This document shows, piece by piece, positions 28,750-36,752 of a stretch of DNA of 64,000 nt (the first letter of the stretch is position 1; each line of letters opens with the position of its first letter). Under the pieces are notes generated by a model. That model saw nothing but the letters and a program-made list of their open reading frames with translations, was not told the DNA's origin and did not search any database. Origin of the DNA: Oscillospiraceae bacterium (lineage in GTDB: Bacteria > Bacillota > Clostridia > Oscillospirales > Oscillospiraceae). Location of the stretch: the NCBI GenBank assembly GCA_018265835.1, contig JABLYK010000002.1, forward strand, positions 48,779 to 112,778, in the 5' to 3' direction. A program made the position numbers and the translations under genes.

Positions 28750-29103
28750 ATGGATCAAATCAAGATTTATTGGGTGATTGAAGCGATTCTCCTTTTCACG
28801 TTAATGATAACCTTATCGGCTGTTGTGTGGACTCTTTCAGTGTTCTTTATTTTTGGAACAGCGTGCTTTGAAAGTTTCCACTATGTCGATTATTATGACA
28901 CCCATTATCGGGAAGACTACCGAAGAATGAGAAAGTCCAAGCCTATCAGGAAGAGGTTAAAAGCACAGCTGGAATTTACGCCGCAACCACCGGATGAGGA
29001 ATTGAAAAATCGACAGCAACGATTTCGGTTTTACCGGCGCTCATCGTTTATTTGGTTTGTTTTAATGCCAACCGTTGTGCTGATCAGAGTCTTTCTTTTC
29101 TAG
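28750..29103 (+). CDS. Candidate immunity protein for tip 1 (two-helix membrane protein)
   Basis: A 117-aa protein with two hydrophobic segments: residues about 8-36 (VIEAILLFTLMITLSAVVWT...) and about 98-117 at the C terminus (FIWFVLMPTVVLIRVFLF). Between them is a very basic, tyrosine-rich cytoplasmic-type loop (YREDYRRMRKSKPIRKRLKAQ). It starts 21 bases after the RHS stop, with GGGAGG 9 bases before the ATG. Position directly after a polymorphic-toxin tip is where immunity genes are found, so I infer that role. It is not visibly related to the membrane proteins of the other two modules. Its composition is AT-richer than the RHS core. Confidence 0.65.
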   Translation: MDQIKIYWVIEAILLFTLMITLSAVVWTLSVFFIFGTACFESFHYVDYYDTHYREDYRRMRKSKPIRKRLKAQLEFTPQPPDEELKNRQQRFRFYRRSSFIWFVLMPTVVLIRVFLF

Positions 29104-29132
29104 TGAATCCTAGATTTTGGAGTATAGGCAAC

Positions 29133-29165
29133 AAAAGCTCTGTCTGCATTGCGGACAGAGCTTTT
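29133..29165 (+). terminator. Terminator/module junction 1
   Basis: A perfect 12-bp stem (29133-29144 with 29154-29165) whose right arm ends in TTTT. It closes the first tip-immunity unit. The displaced core copy 2 begins at its right edge. Confidence 0.75.
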
Positions 29166-31458
29166 CTCCGACCGCTTACAATCGACGAGCGTATTGCCGG
29201 AGGCATCGCTGGCATACAGCTATCAGTGGGGGAAGTTGAGCGCGCTGGATCGGATTTCCTTCACAAATGCTGCGGAAAATGAAGGGGAGTTCCATCAAAA
29301 GTATCTCATTGGATCCGACCAGTTCGGAAACGTTCAGACCATCCGTGTAAGCGGCACGTCCGGCGCTCCGATCATTCTGGCCACCTATGCGTATGAGAGC
29401 AACGTCAACAATGGCCGCCTTGCGCAGCTGGAGTACGCCAACGGCGACACCGTGGATTATAAATACGACCTGTTCGACCGGGTCACAAAGGAGACGTATA
29501 AGGATTCGACGCTCAGCAGAGGCGCGATCTTCCATTATTCGTATGACGGCAATGGGAACCTGATCGAGCAGAAAGAGACGAACCTTGCCGGGACGAGGAC
29601 GGAGTCCTACTCCTACCAGTACGACAGCCTTGGCCGTCTCATCCACAGCCGCAGAAAGGACAATTCCGGCGATCTGGTTCTGAGCACATCCCATCTCTAT
29701 GACACGTCGAACCGCCTGACGCAGCAGCGTTGGCAGTTCGGCTCCGATGATACGTATCACCAGACGTTCCAATACAGCAACGGCGCCGACGGGGACGGCA
29801 CGCTTCAGTCCGTGGAAATCACAACGCCGAAAAACGGCAGCATTGCGCTGGACTATACGTATAATCCCCTGCGCCAGTTGACAGAAAGAGCTTCGAGCGT
29901 TGGCGGCAAGGAGTTTGCCCGCAGCTTCAGCTACCAGAGCATTGCCGTGAACCGGAAGAGCAACCAGATCGGCGAAGCCAAATATACGTTTGACGGGAGC
30001 GTCAAGCTGGGTTATACTTACAAGTACGATACAATGGATCGCATCACGGAGGTGCGCAAGAGCGGCAGCCCGAACAGCAAGTACCTCGAATACGCGTATG
30101 ACAAACTGGGCCAGCTCGTCAGCGCGACCGATCATGCGGCGGGGCTGGAGTACACCTACACCTTCGATACGGCGGGGAATGTGCTCAGCGCCGTGACGCA
30201 TCCGACTAGCGGCGGAAGCGACAGCACACGGACGTACCACTACGACAATGCTTCGTGGCGCGATCTGCTGACGTCCATCACCATCAACGGTACCACGAAG
30301 TCGATCAGCTATCCGCACGACATTCGCGGCAACATCACGGCGGGCACACCGCTGTCGTGGTATAACGGCAGTGAATTCACGCTGACCTGGGGCAAAGGCA
30401 CGCAGCTTGCGTCCGCCAAGAAGGGGCTGGCACTCAAGACAAGCTACACCTACGATATTGCAGGTGTTCGCAGCAGCAAAACGGTCGGCACCACGAAGTA
30501 TAGCTTCACGACGCTGAGTGGCCTTGTCATGCGGCAGGAGTGGGGCGCGCGGCAGATGGATTTCGTCTATGACGAGAACAATCAGCCGTATGCCCTGAGC
30601 TACAAGAGCGGCAAGAATGTCGCGCCGGTGATGTATTATTACCTCCTGAACCAGCAGGGCGACGTGGAAGCGCTGATGGACGCCAATGGCGCAATTGTTG
30701 CCACGTATGCGTACGACCCGTGGGGAGCCGTGACCGTGAAAAACGCAAACGGCGCACTGGACAATGACGACACTTCCATCGGCAACATGAACCCACTGCG
30801 GTACAGAGGGTACTACTACGACAACGAGACCGGATTCTACTACCTTGAAAGCCGGTATTATGATCCCGTGGTCGGACGGTTTATTAATGAAGATATTTTT
30901 GCATCCACGGGGCAGGGCATTCTCGGCTGCAACATGTTTGTGTATTGCAACAATAATCCAATCTGTTGGTCAGACCCGAGCGGCGAATATAGGATGATTG
31001 AGGATTTTAATATTGCTGATATACAAAAAACGGATAATAGGATTAAAACAGCTGGAGCATCAATAAGCGGCGGATTTGGACTTTACGCCCAGATGAATGT
31101 AACTGTTGTTGAAATTGAGGGTATTCCGAGCTACTCTATTGTTACTATTGGTATTGGCGGCGGGCTTGGATTTGATTTTGGCGGGCTGCCCAGTTTTGGA
31201 GCTTTTTCGATGGCTTTAGATTCAACGCTTTCTGATATAAGCATTCTGGATGATTTCAGAGGGTGGGGCGTGGATCTAGGTGGGACACTGGGTTTTATAA
31301 CATGCGATGTAGCTACCAATACTGAAACAGACTATCAATATAGTAATGTGGGTTTTGGATCAATAGGTATGGATTTCCATGCCCTTATAACTTACACTTG
31401 GGTGATACCAATCGAACCTTATGAATATTCGATTGGTGACATACGTGCGATGCATTAA
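29149..31458 (+). CDS. Displaced RHS module 2: core fragment plus tip 2
   Basis: An open frame of 769 codons that repeats the last 610 residues of the RHS core, then carries a different tip. The only possible start is a TTG inside the hairpin at 29133-29165. There is no ribosome site, signal peptide or N-terminal region, so it is probably silent as it stands. The core runs to the boundary WSDPSG. Tip 2 (about 155 aa) is Gly-rich with alternating hydrophobic residues (IVTIGIGGGLGFDFGGLPSF) and ends FHALITYTWVIPI. Recombination in the shared core could place this tip on the full-length protein. Confidence 0.8.
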   Translation: MRTELFSDRLQSTSVLPEASLAYSYQWGKLSALDRISFTNAAENEGEFHQKYLIGSDQFGNVQTIRVSGTSGAPIILATYAYESNVNNGRLAQLEYANGDTVDYKYDLFDRVTKETYKDSTLSRGAIFHYSYDGNGNLIEQKETNLAGTRTESYSYQYDSLGRLIHSRRKDNSGDLVLSTSHLYDTSNRLTQQRWQFGSDDTYHQTFQYSNGADGDGTLQSVEITTPKNGSIALDYTYNPLRQLTERASSVGGKEFARSFSYQSIAVNRKSNQIGEAKYTFDGSVKLGYTYKYDTMDRITEVRKSGSPNSKYLEYAYDKLGQLVSATDHAAGLEYTYTFDTAGNVLSAVTHPTSGGSDSTRTYHYDNASWRDLLTSITINGTTKSISYPHDIRGNITAGTPLSWYNGSEFTLTWGKGTQLASAKKGLALKTSYTYDIAGVRSSKTVGTTKYSFTTLSGLVMRQEWGARQMDFVYDENNQPYALSYKSGKNVAPVMYYYLLNQQGDVEALMDANGAIVATYAYDPWGAVTVKNANGALDNDDTSIGNMNPLRYRGYYYDNETGFYYLESRYYDPVVGRFINEDIFASTGQGILGCNMFVYCNNNPICWSDPSGEYRMIEDFNIADIQKTDNRIKTAGASISGGFGLYAQMNVTVVEIEGIPSYSIVTIGIGGGLGFDFGGLPSFGAFSMALDSTLSDISILDDFRGWGVDLGGTLGFITCDVATNTETDYQYSNVGFGSIGMDFHALITYTWVIPIEPYEYSIGDIRAMH

Positions 31459-31473
31459 AGGGGAGGGAAAATC

Positions 31474-31947
31474 ATGAAATGGAAATTAGCGATCTCACGG
31501 GACGAAGCCATAGACCGTCTGAAACAGACATTCATTGGCGATTTTGATTCATTTCAAGTGAGATTGAAAGATTTGCCGCACGGGACTTATGGTGCTGTTG
31601 AACAGGTTGGCGATGATGTTACATTTGCTTTGTACGTCAGTATTGCGCGTACATGGGCGGTTCGTTGCCCTTTGGCACATATAGGCGGTTCGTTGACAAG
31701 TGATGTTGGCTGTACGATTTTATCGGCGCATTATTTATATTCCGTGTGGGCGTATGTTGTGATGGCATTTTTGGGGCTGGTTGCGATTGTAAATTTGCTG
31801 CACAATGGAATCTTTCTGTATGCGGCATTTTTGGGGATTTGTATTTTCGCAATGGAAATGGCAAATGTGAAACAAAAAGAGGCTTTAGAGAAGGCGTTGC
31901 ACGATATTTTTCAAGACGATATCCTATCAGGTTTTCCTGATGTATAA
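31474..31947 (+). CDS. Candidate immunity protein for tip 2 (membrane protein)
   Basis: A 157-aa protein beginning with a soluble segment (KWKLAISRDEAIDRLKQTF), a beta-like stretch, then two adjacent hydrophobic helices at about 90-128 (VWAYVVMAFLGLVAIVNLL and FLYAAFLGICIFAMEMA) and a C-terminal amphipathic helix (EALEKALHDIFQDD). It starts 15 bases after the tip-2 stop, with GGGGAGGG as ribosome site. The same layout appears in the module-3 membrane protein (EAAEDRMSQ...; MEDFLLEIY), so the two look like distant paralogues. An immunity role is inferred from position. Confidence 0.65.
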   Translation: MKWKLAISRDEAIDRLKQTFIGDFDSFQVRLKDLPHGTYGAVEQVGDDVTFALYVSIARTWAVRCPLAHIGGSLTSDVGCTILSAHYLYSVWAYVVMAFLGLVAIVNLLHNGIFLYAAFLGICIFAMEMANVKQKEALEKALHDIFQDDILSGFPDV

Positions 31948-31980
31948 GAGCCTGCGTGACAGAATCTATTGACTTGGTGC

Positions 31981-32062
31981 GGCGGCGAGCGCGACATTCG
32001 AGAATAAGGCACCCAGAAAAAAGCAATCGGTACAGGAAGTTTTTCCTGTACCGATTGTGAAA
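31981..32062 (+). repeat. Module junction repeat A with hairpin
   Basis: About 80 bases nearly identical to 33960-34040. Both contain GGCACCCAGAAAAAAGC, then a perfect 15-bp hairpin (here 32024-32038 with 32043-32057, loop GTTT), then TGTGAAAAA. It lies between the module-2 membrane protein gene and core copy 3 and could act as a terminator. Confidence 0.8.
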
Positions 32063-32063
32063 A

Positions 32064-33377
32064 ATGGGCTTTGCGGGGAACGTGCTCAGCGCAGTGAAGC
32101 ACCCGACCGACGGCGGAAGCGACAGTACACGGACGTATCACTACGACAATGCTTCGTGGCGCGATTTGCTGACGTCGATCACCATCGACGGGACCACGAA
32201 GTCGATCAGCTATCCGCACGACATTCGCGGCAACATCACGGCGGGGACACCGCTGTCGTGGTATAACGGCAATGAATTCACGCTGACTTGGGGCAAGGGC
32301 ACGCAGCTTGCGTCCGCCAAAAAGGGTCTTGCACTCAAAACGAGCTACACCTACGATATCGCGGGCGTGCGCAGCAGCAAGACGGTCGGCACCACGAAGT
32401 ATAGCTTCACGACCCTGAGCGGCCTCGTCATGCGGCAGGAGTGGGGCGCGCGGCAGATGGATTTCGTCTATGACGAAAACAACCAGCCGTATGCCCTGAC
32501 GTACAAAAGTGGCAAGAATGTCGCGCCGGTCATGTATTATTACCTCCTGAACCAGCAGGGCGATGTGGAAGCATTGATGGACGCCAACGGTGCGATCGTC
32601 GCCACGTATGAGTATGACCCGTGGGGCGCTGTGACCGTGAAGAACGCCAGCGGCGCGCTGGACAACGACGACACGTCCATCGGCAATATGAATCCCCTGC
32701 GGTACAGAGGGTACTACTACGACAACGAAACGGGCTTCTATTATCTCGAAAGCCGGTACTATGATCCGGTAGTCGGAAGGTTCATCAGCCCGGATAGTTA
32801 TGCGAGTACCGGGCAGGGCGTCCTTGGCTGCAATATGTTTGCGTATTGTGGGAACAATTCCATCTGTTGGACTGATCCAACCGGAGAATGCTATTATGCC
32901 GGTGGAAAGTGGACACATGATGCATGGGAAAACTATGGCGGATATGAAAAGAAACCTGAGCCCAAAGGGGTAAGTGGTGGAGGTGCCTCTGTTACGGGTG
33001 CATGGGGAGGTGGCGGAACCGCATCGGTCGCCATTGTGACGGACGACCGCGGAAATTCTGCACTTGTGATTACAGCTGGCCTTGGAGGTGGCCTTGGAGT
33101 ATCAGTTTCTGGGGGCGTTCCAAATCCCATAGTTTTGAACATGAAAGAACTTGGACCTACATTTAGCTACGTATCTTTTCCAAATGCGCACGAGGTTTGG
33201 GATTTACAAGGCCTGGGGGTTGCCATTGGAGGTACAGTTAAAGTGATTTCTGCCGAGATGTTCGCGTCGGAATGGAACGGATATTCCGTAGGTATTGCAG
33301 ATGGAATGGAGTTCCATGCCATGATCACATATACCTGGGTTATTCCGATCAAAGGGTGCCCAACAGCGGGGAGATGA
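32064..33377 (+). CDS. Displaced RHS module 3: core fragment plus tip 3
   Basis: An open frame of 437 codons. Its first 270 residues repeat the end of the RHS core (from GNVLSAVKHP). It crosses the boundary WTDPTG at about residue 273 and then carries tip 3. The ATG at 32064 lies just after the junction hairpin and lacks a ribosome site, and there is no signal peptide, so it is probably a silent module. Tip 3 (about 160 aa) is Gly-rich (GGGASVTGAWGGGGTASVAI; LVITAGLGGGLGVSVSGG) and ends FHAMITYTWVIPI, almost the same ending as tip 2. Confidence 0.8.
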   Translation: MGFAGNVLSAVKHPTDGGSDSTRTYHYDNASWRDLLTSITIDGTTKSISYPHDIRGNITAGTPLSWYNGNEFTLTWGKGTQLASAKKGLALKTSYTYDIAGVRSSKTVGTTKYSFTTLSGLVMRQEWGARQMDFVYDENNQPYALTYKSGKNVAPVMYYYLLNQQGDVEALMDANGAIVATYEYDPWGAVTVKNASGALDNDDTSIGNMNPLRYRGYYYDNETGFYYLESRYYDPVVGRFISPDSYASTGQGVLGCNMFAYCGNNSICWTDPTGECYYAGGKWTHDAWENYGGYEKKPEPKGVSGGGASVTGAWGGGGTASVAIVTDDRGNSALVITAGLGGGLGVSVSGGVPNPIVLNMKELGPTFSYVSFPNAHEVWDLQGLGVAIGGTVKVISAEMFASEWNGYSVGIADGMEFHAMITYTWVIPIKGCPTAGR

Positions 33378-33381
33378 GCGG

Positions 33382-33918
33382 ATGAAACTTCGATACGAAC
33401 TCAACATGTCAATCGAAGCGGCGGAGGACCGAATGAGCCAACATATGGATTCTGAACATAGTCTCTTGTCTGTGCTTGCAAAATCGCGTCTGATTCCGTT
33501 TTATAGTAAAGTGGGTATGTTCGGAGGAATTCAAGCACATCGACTTTGGCTGGCCTATATACATGGTGCTCACAACTATCCCCGACGGTGTTTTTTTGCT
33601 CAATTTATTGAAATGGATGGTATAACAGTTTTACAAGGAAGATTTCGATTTTCCTTCTATTCTATTGCAGCTAAAGTTCTGGCTTATTGTGTGATGATTT
33701 TGATTGCGGGGGCCAGTTCTGGAAATTGGTCATTTTGGATTCCTACTGGGCTGATTATGGGAAACATATATATTATCCTATCACTTTTATGGTCTCTTGT
33801 ACCGAGCAAACCTCTGGAACGCAAAATGGAAGACTTTCTATTAGAAATTTATGCTGCGGAATTGATGCCTAAAAATACCGAGGAGCCCGACGACCATCAG
33901 CAGATGAGCGAAAAGTAA
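33382..33918 (+). CDS. Candidate immunity protein for tip 3 (membrane protein)
   Basis: A 178-aa protein with an N-terminal helical segment (ELNMSIEAAEDRMSQHM), a beta-like middle (FIEMDGITVLQGRFRFSFYS), two hydrophobic helices at about 95-140 (AKVLAYCVMILIAGASS and TGLIMGNIYIILSLLWSLV) and a C-terminal helix (LERKMEDFLLEIYAAEL). It starts 5 bases after the tip-3 stop, with GGGGAG 8 bases before the ATG. The order of elements matches the module-2 protein. Base composition is clearly AT-richer than in the flanking housekeeping genes, which suggests transfer. Confidence 0.65.
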   Translation: MKLRYELNMSIEAAEDRMSQHMDSEHSLLSVLAKSRLIPFYSKVGMFGGIQAHRLWLAYIHGAHNYPRRCFFAQFIEMDGITVLQGRFRFSFYSIAAKVLAYCVMILIAGASSGNWSFWIPTGLIMGNIYIILSLLWSLVPSKPLERKMEDFLLEIYAAELMPKNTEEPDDHQQMSEK

Positions 33919-33959
33919 TGCGCAAGCCCGAAACGTAGCACTTGTGATTCCGGTTGACA

Positions 33960-34040
33960 GCGGCGAGCGGGATATTCGAGAGTAAGGCACCCAGAAAAAA
34001 GCAATCGGTACAGGAAGCTTTTCCTGTACCGATTGTGAAA
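33960..34040 (+). repeat. Module junction repeat B with hairpin
   Basis: The second copy of the junction sequence at 31981-32062, with the same 15-bp hairpin (34002-34016 with 34021-34035) but loop GCTT. It separates the module-3 membrane protein gene from core copy 4. Confidence 0.8.
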
Positions 34041-34049
34041 AAACGGCCT

Positions 34050-34541
34050 TTGACGGAAAAAGCTTCGAGCATTGATGGAAAAGATTTTGCCCGCAGCTAT
34101 AGCTATGAGACCACCGCTCTTTCGAACCAGAAGACCAACCGGATCAGCGAGGCCAAATACACGTTTGACGGGAGCGTCAAGCTGGGTTATACTTACAAGT
34201 ACGATACAATGGATCGTATCACCGAGGTGCGCAAGAGCAGTAGCCCGAACAGCGAGTACCTCGAATACGGGTACGATATGTTGGGCCAGCTCACCAGTGC
34301 GACCGATCACGCGGCAGGACTGGAATATACCTATACCTTTGATACGGCGGGGAACATGCTCAGCGCCGTGACGCACCCGACTGGCGGCGGAAGCGACAGC
34401 ACGCGTACCTATCACTATGACAATGCTTCGTGGCGCGATTTGCTGACGTCCATCACCATCAACGGAACAACGAAGTCGATCAGCTATCCGCACGACATTC
34501 GCGGCAACATCACGGCTGGCACGCCGCTGTCATGGGGGCGC
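34050..34541 (+). pseudogene. RHS core remnant, copy 4, without a tip
   Basis: About 490 bases matching copy 1 at 27138-27620. It is more diverged than copies 2 and 3 and has one extra codon (ETTALSNQKTNR against the QSIAVNRKSNQ region). After TAGTPLSW the match to the expected core continuation stops, and a short stretch resembles core sequence found about 190 bases further on (GCGCGCGGCA...). No DPxG boundary, tip or immunity gene follows. I read it as the decayed end of the cassette chain. Confidence 0.75.
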
Positions 34542-34564
34542 GCGGCAACTGGATATTCGATAAA

Positions 34565-34594
34565 AGCAGAGATGGAATCTTTTCCATCTCTGCT
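34565..34594. terminator. Bidirectional terminator at the end of the RHS locus
   Basis: A perfect 12-bp stem (34565-34576 with 34583-34594) with T or A tracts on each side. It also serves the convergent racemase gene. Confidence 0.8.
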
Positions 34595-34624
34595 TTCTTG
34601 CAACAGGGGGTACAGGGCTGCGCG

Positions 34625-35875
34625 TCAGCAGCTCTTTTTGTAGAATTCTTTGGAGTTGTCCAGCACCTGACATTCGGCATTCGGATAGATGACGACCTTT
34701 TTCGGCGCGCCGTCATCCACGATGCGAAGCACCTCGTCCCACGTCTTGGCGTAGACCGCGCCGGAGCGCTCGTCAATGTACCATGCGTCGCGCATGCCCT
34801 TGACGGTGTGCTCTGCGAAGACGACGGCGTGTTTCATCTTGGCGCTCTTCGTATAGCAGCCGGACCACATCATGCCGCCAGGGGAGGAGTGGCCCCATTT
34901 GTCGTAGAGATAGTGCACGCACGGGCCGAACGGGGAGTTGGCCGCAAGGATGAACGAGCCGCCGTCCCTCAGCGAAGCGATGACTTCCGGCGTGAAGGCA
35001 CAGGAGGCCTCGGCGGGCTTAAAGTAGTTGTTGGCCAGTACAATGTCGCAGTCGGGCACGAACTTTGCTGCATAGTGCCCGGCGGCGTAGGCCGCGGCTT
35101 GCTGGATCTCGGCCTCAAAATCGCCGGCGAAGAGCTGGCAGATCTGTGCATGGCCGTTGAGGATGACGTCTACTTTGAAATCCAGCCCCATCATACGGGC
35201 AGCCTGCTCAGCGTCGCTGCGCATGAGGGTGTGGGGATTGCCCATATTGAACTCTGTCGTGGTGGTGAAGCTGTGGTTGCGCGTGATGGTGCGCATGGAC
35301 GACACGCCCGGCAGAATGCATTTGGCGCCGCCGCTGAAGCCGTAGTAGCTGTGCGCCATGGTGGTGCCGATGGCAATTTTGTAGTCCGCGCTCATGACGT
35401 CGGCGTTGATTTCCACAGGCACGTTGTTTGTTGTGTTGCCGAGGAAAACGTGGTTGAAAAATAAGTTGTGGTTGTGAACCTCAAATTCCTCAACCAGCTC
35501 TTCGCCCAGCTTTTTTACAAACTGCTCGCGGTACATCACGCCGTGGGTGCCGAGCGCGATGGTGAACCAGATGTTCTCCTTCGGCACACCGGCTTCCAGA
35601 AGTTCCGCGATGACGGCGCGGGCGACCGGTTCGCACGGGGTGGGGCGGGTGATGTCGTCAATGATGATGACGGCGCTCTTGCAGCCGCGCGCCCCCTCTG
35701 AGATCGGGGCGGCGCCGATCGCGGCATGTACGCGGCCGGCAATCTGCCCGGCGCTGAGCGCGGGCGCGTCATAGCCTGCAATTTTGGAAATGTGTACGTC
35801 CCAGTTTTCCGGAAAGGAGAGCGAAATCGGCTGATTGCCGTAAAGATTATTGGCGGGAAGATTGTAGTTGGACAT
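34625..35875 (-). CDS. LarA-family (nickel-pincer) 2-hydroxyacid racemase
   Basis: A 416-aa protein of the lactate racemase LarA family (DUF2088). DDITRPTP (73-80) matches the conserved N-terminal motif. His111, His175, Lys185 and His201 (GTHG, HSYYGFSGGAKCILPG, RNHS) fall at the positions of LarA His108, His174, Lys184 and His200, which hold the nickel-pincer nucleotide. The cofactor site therefore looks intact. LarA homologues racemise various 2-hydroxyacids, so lactate is only one option. The cofactor genes larB, larC and larE are not in this window. It follows the FadR-type regulator gene by 21 bases. Confidence 0.87.
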   Translation of the reverse strand: MSNYNLPANNLYGNQPISLSFPENWDVHISKIAGYDAPALSAGQIAGRVHAAIGAAPISEGARGCKSAVIIIDDITRPTPCEPVARAVIAELLEAGVPKENIWFTIALGTHGVMYREQFVKKLGEELVEEFEVHNHNLFFNHVFLGNTTNNVPVEINADVMSADYKIAIGTTMAHSYYGFSGGAKCILPGVSSMRTITRNHSFTTTTEFNMGNPHTLMRSDAEQAARMMGLDFKVDVILNGHAQICQLFAGDFEAEIQQAAAYAAGHYAAKFVPDCDIVLANNYFKPAEASCAFTPEVIASLRDGGSFILAANSPFGPCVHYLYDKWGHSSPGGMMWSGCYTKSAKMKHAVVFAEHTVKGMRDAWYIDERSGAVYAKTWDEVLRIVDDGAPKKVVIYPNAECQVLDNSKEFYKKSC

Positions 35876-35896
35876 GTGCGCGTACCTCCATTAAGA

Positions 35897-36640
35897 CTAC
35901 TTGGTAGCAGAGGACGTTTGTTTGCTCCCAGACGTGTCCGGCGTGTCGAAAGCATTTTCCAGACTCCAGCGGTAGATATCATTCAGATCCAGATGCTCCC
36001 GCACGGCGGCATCCACGGCCTTTTCGTCCCGGTGCTGCAGCGCGCGGCAGATGGCGAAGTGCCCCTCGCGCGTCAGGTCGTTTTCATTCACCTGACAGGT
36101 GGCCTCCAGAACCTTGTTCCGGTAGATGGACATCAGCGAGGAGAGCGTGGTGTAGAGATACTTGACCATGGTGTTGCGCGCCATTGAGACGATGGCACAA
36201 TGGAACGTTTCATCCCGGACGGCCTGTTCGGCCACCGGCGTGCTGTAGTCATAATTCGCCAGAGTGACGAGCTTTTCAATCTCATGGGCGTCCGCATAGC
36301 GGATGATATCCTTGCAGGCTTCCGTCTCCAGCAGGATGCGCAGCTGCAGAATGTTGTCCAGCGTTCCGTCGCTGAGTGCGAACAGCGCGCACAGCGCCTT
36401 ATTGATGGTGTTTTCCGGCTGATCCGTGATGTAGGTGCCGCTGCCTTGAATGCTGTATGTGATGCCCATGGCGCCGAGCGATTTGATCGCTTCACGGATC
36501 GAAGCACGGCTGACGTTCATGTCCTCCGCCATCTGCCGCTCCGTCGGGAGCTTTTGCCCCTTGCGCAGTTCACCCCGCATAATTTGATCCAGCAGGCGAT
36601 CTACCAGCTTGTCACAGTTCGTATCTTGTAAGGATGCCAT
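35897..36640 (-). CDS. GntR/FadR-family transcriptional regulator
   Basis: A 247-aa regulator. Residues 8-75 form a GntR winged helix (GQKLPTERQMAEDMNVSRASIREAIKSL, then the wing GSGTYITD). About 95-225 form an all-helical FCD effector domain with the metal/ligand histidines expected in VRDETFHCAIV and REGHFAICRAL. FCD regulators usually sense small carboxylates such as lactate, gluconate or pyruvate. It shares an operon with the racemase and is divergent from the transporter-oxidoreductase genes. The operator-like palindromes between them are the likely targets. GGAGGA precedes the ATG. Confidence 0.92.
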   Translation of the reverse strand: MASLQDTNCDKLVDRLLDQIMRGELRKGQKLPTERQMAEDMNVSRASIREAIKSLGAMGITYSIQGSGTYITDQPENTINKALCALFALSDGTLDNILQLRILLETEACKDIIRYADAHEIEKLVTLANYDYSTPVAEQAVRDETFHCAIVSMARNTMVKYLYTTLSSLMSIYRNKVLEATCQVNENDLTREGHFAICRALQHRDEKAVDAAVREHLDLNDIYRWSLENAFDTPDTSGSKQTSSATK

Positions 36641-36711
36641 AAAAATGATCCTCCACTTTTGGACAGTAGCAACAAAAAGTAAAAACTATTAGAAGAGTCT
36701 TCCAAATATCA

Positions 36712-36740
36712 TTTACAAACAAACGACTTTCTGCTAACAT
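36712..36740 (+). promoter_or_regulatory. Candidate promoter of the transporter-oxidoreductase operon
   Basis: TTTACA (36712-36717), 17 bp, TAACAT (36735-36740). The first palindromic operator starts 13 bases downstream, which suits repression. The leader to the first gene would be about 270 bases. Confidence 0.5.
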
Positions 36741-36752
36741 AAATTTGTCGAA

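Noticed and set aside
26435..34493. Minus-strand open frames (620, 380, 335 and 198 codons) that recur in every RHS core copy
   Set aside because: They recur only because the sense core is duplicated. None has a start signal or recognisable domain.
22136..34594. Prophage or transposon as the source of the repeated modules
   Set aside because: No integrase, transposase, terminal repeats or phage structural genes are visible. The repeats are explained by RHS core copies.
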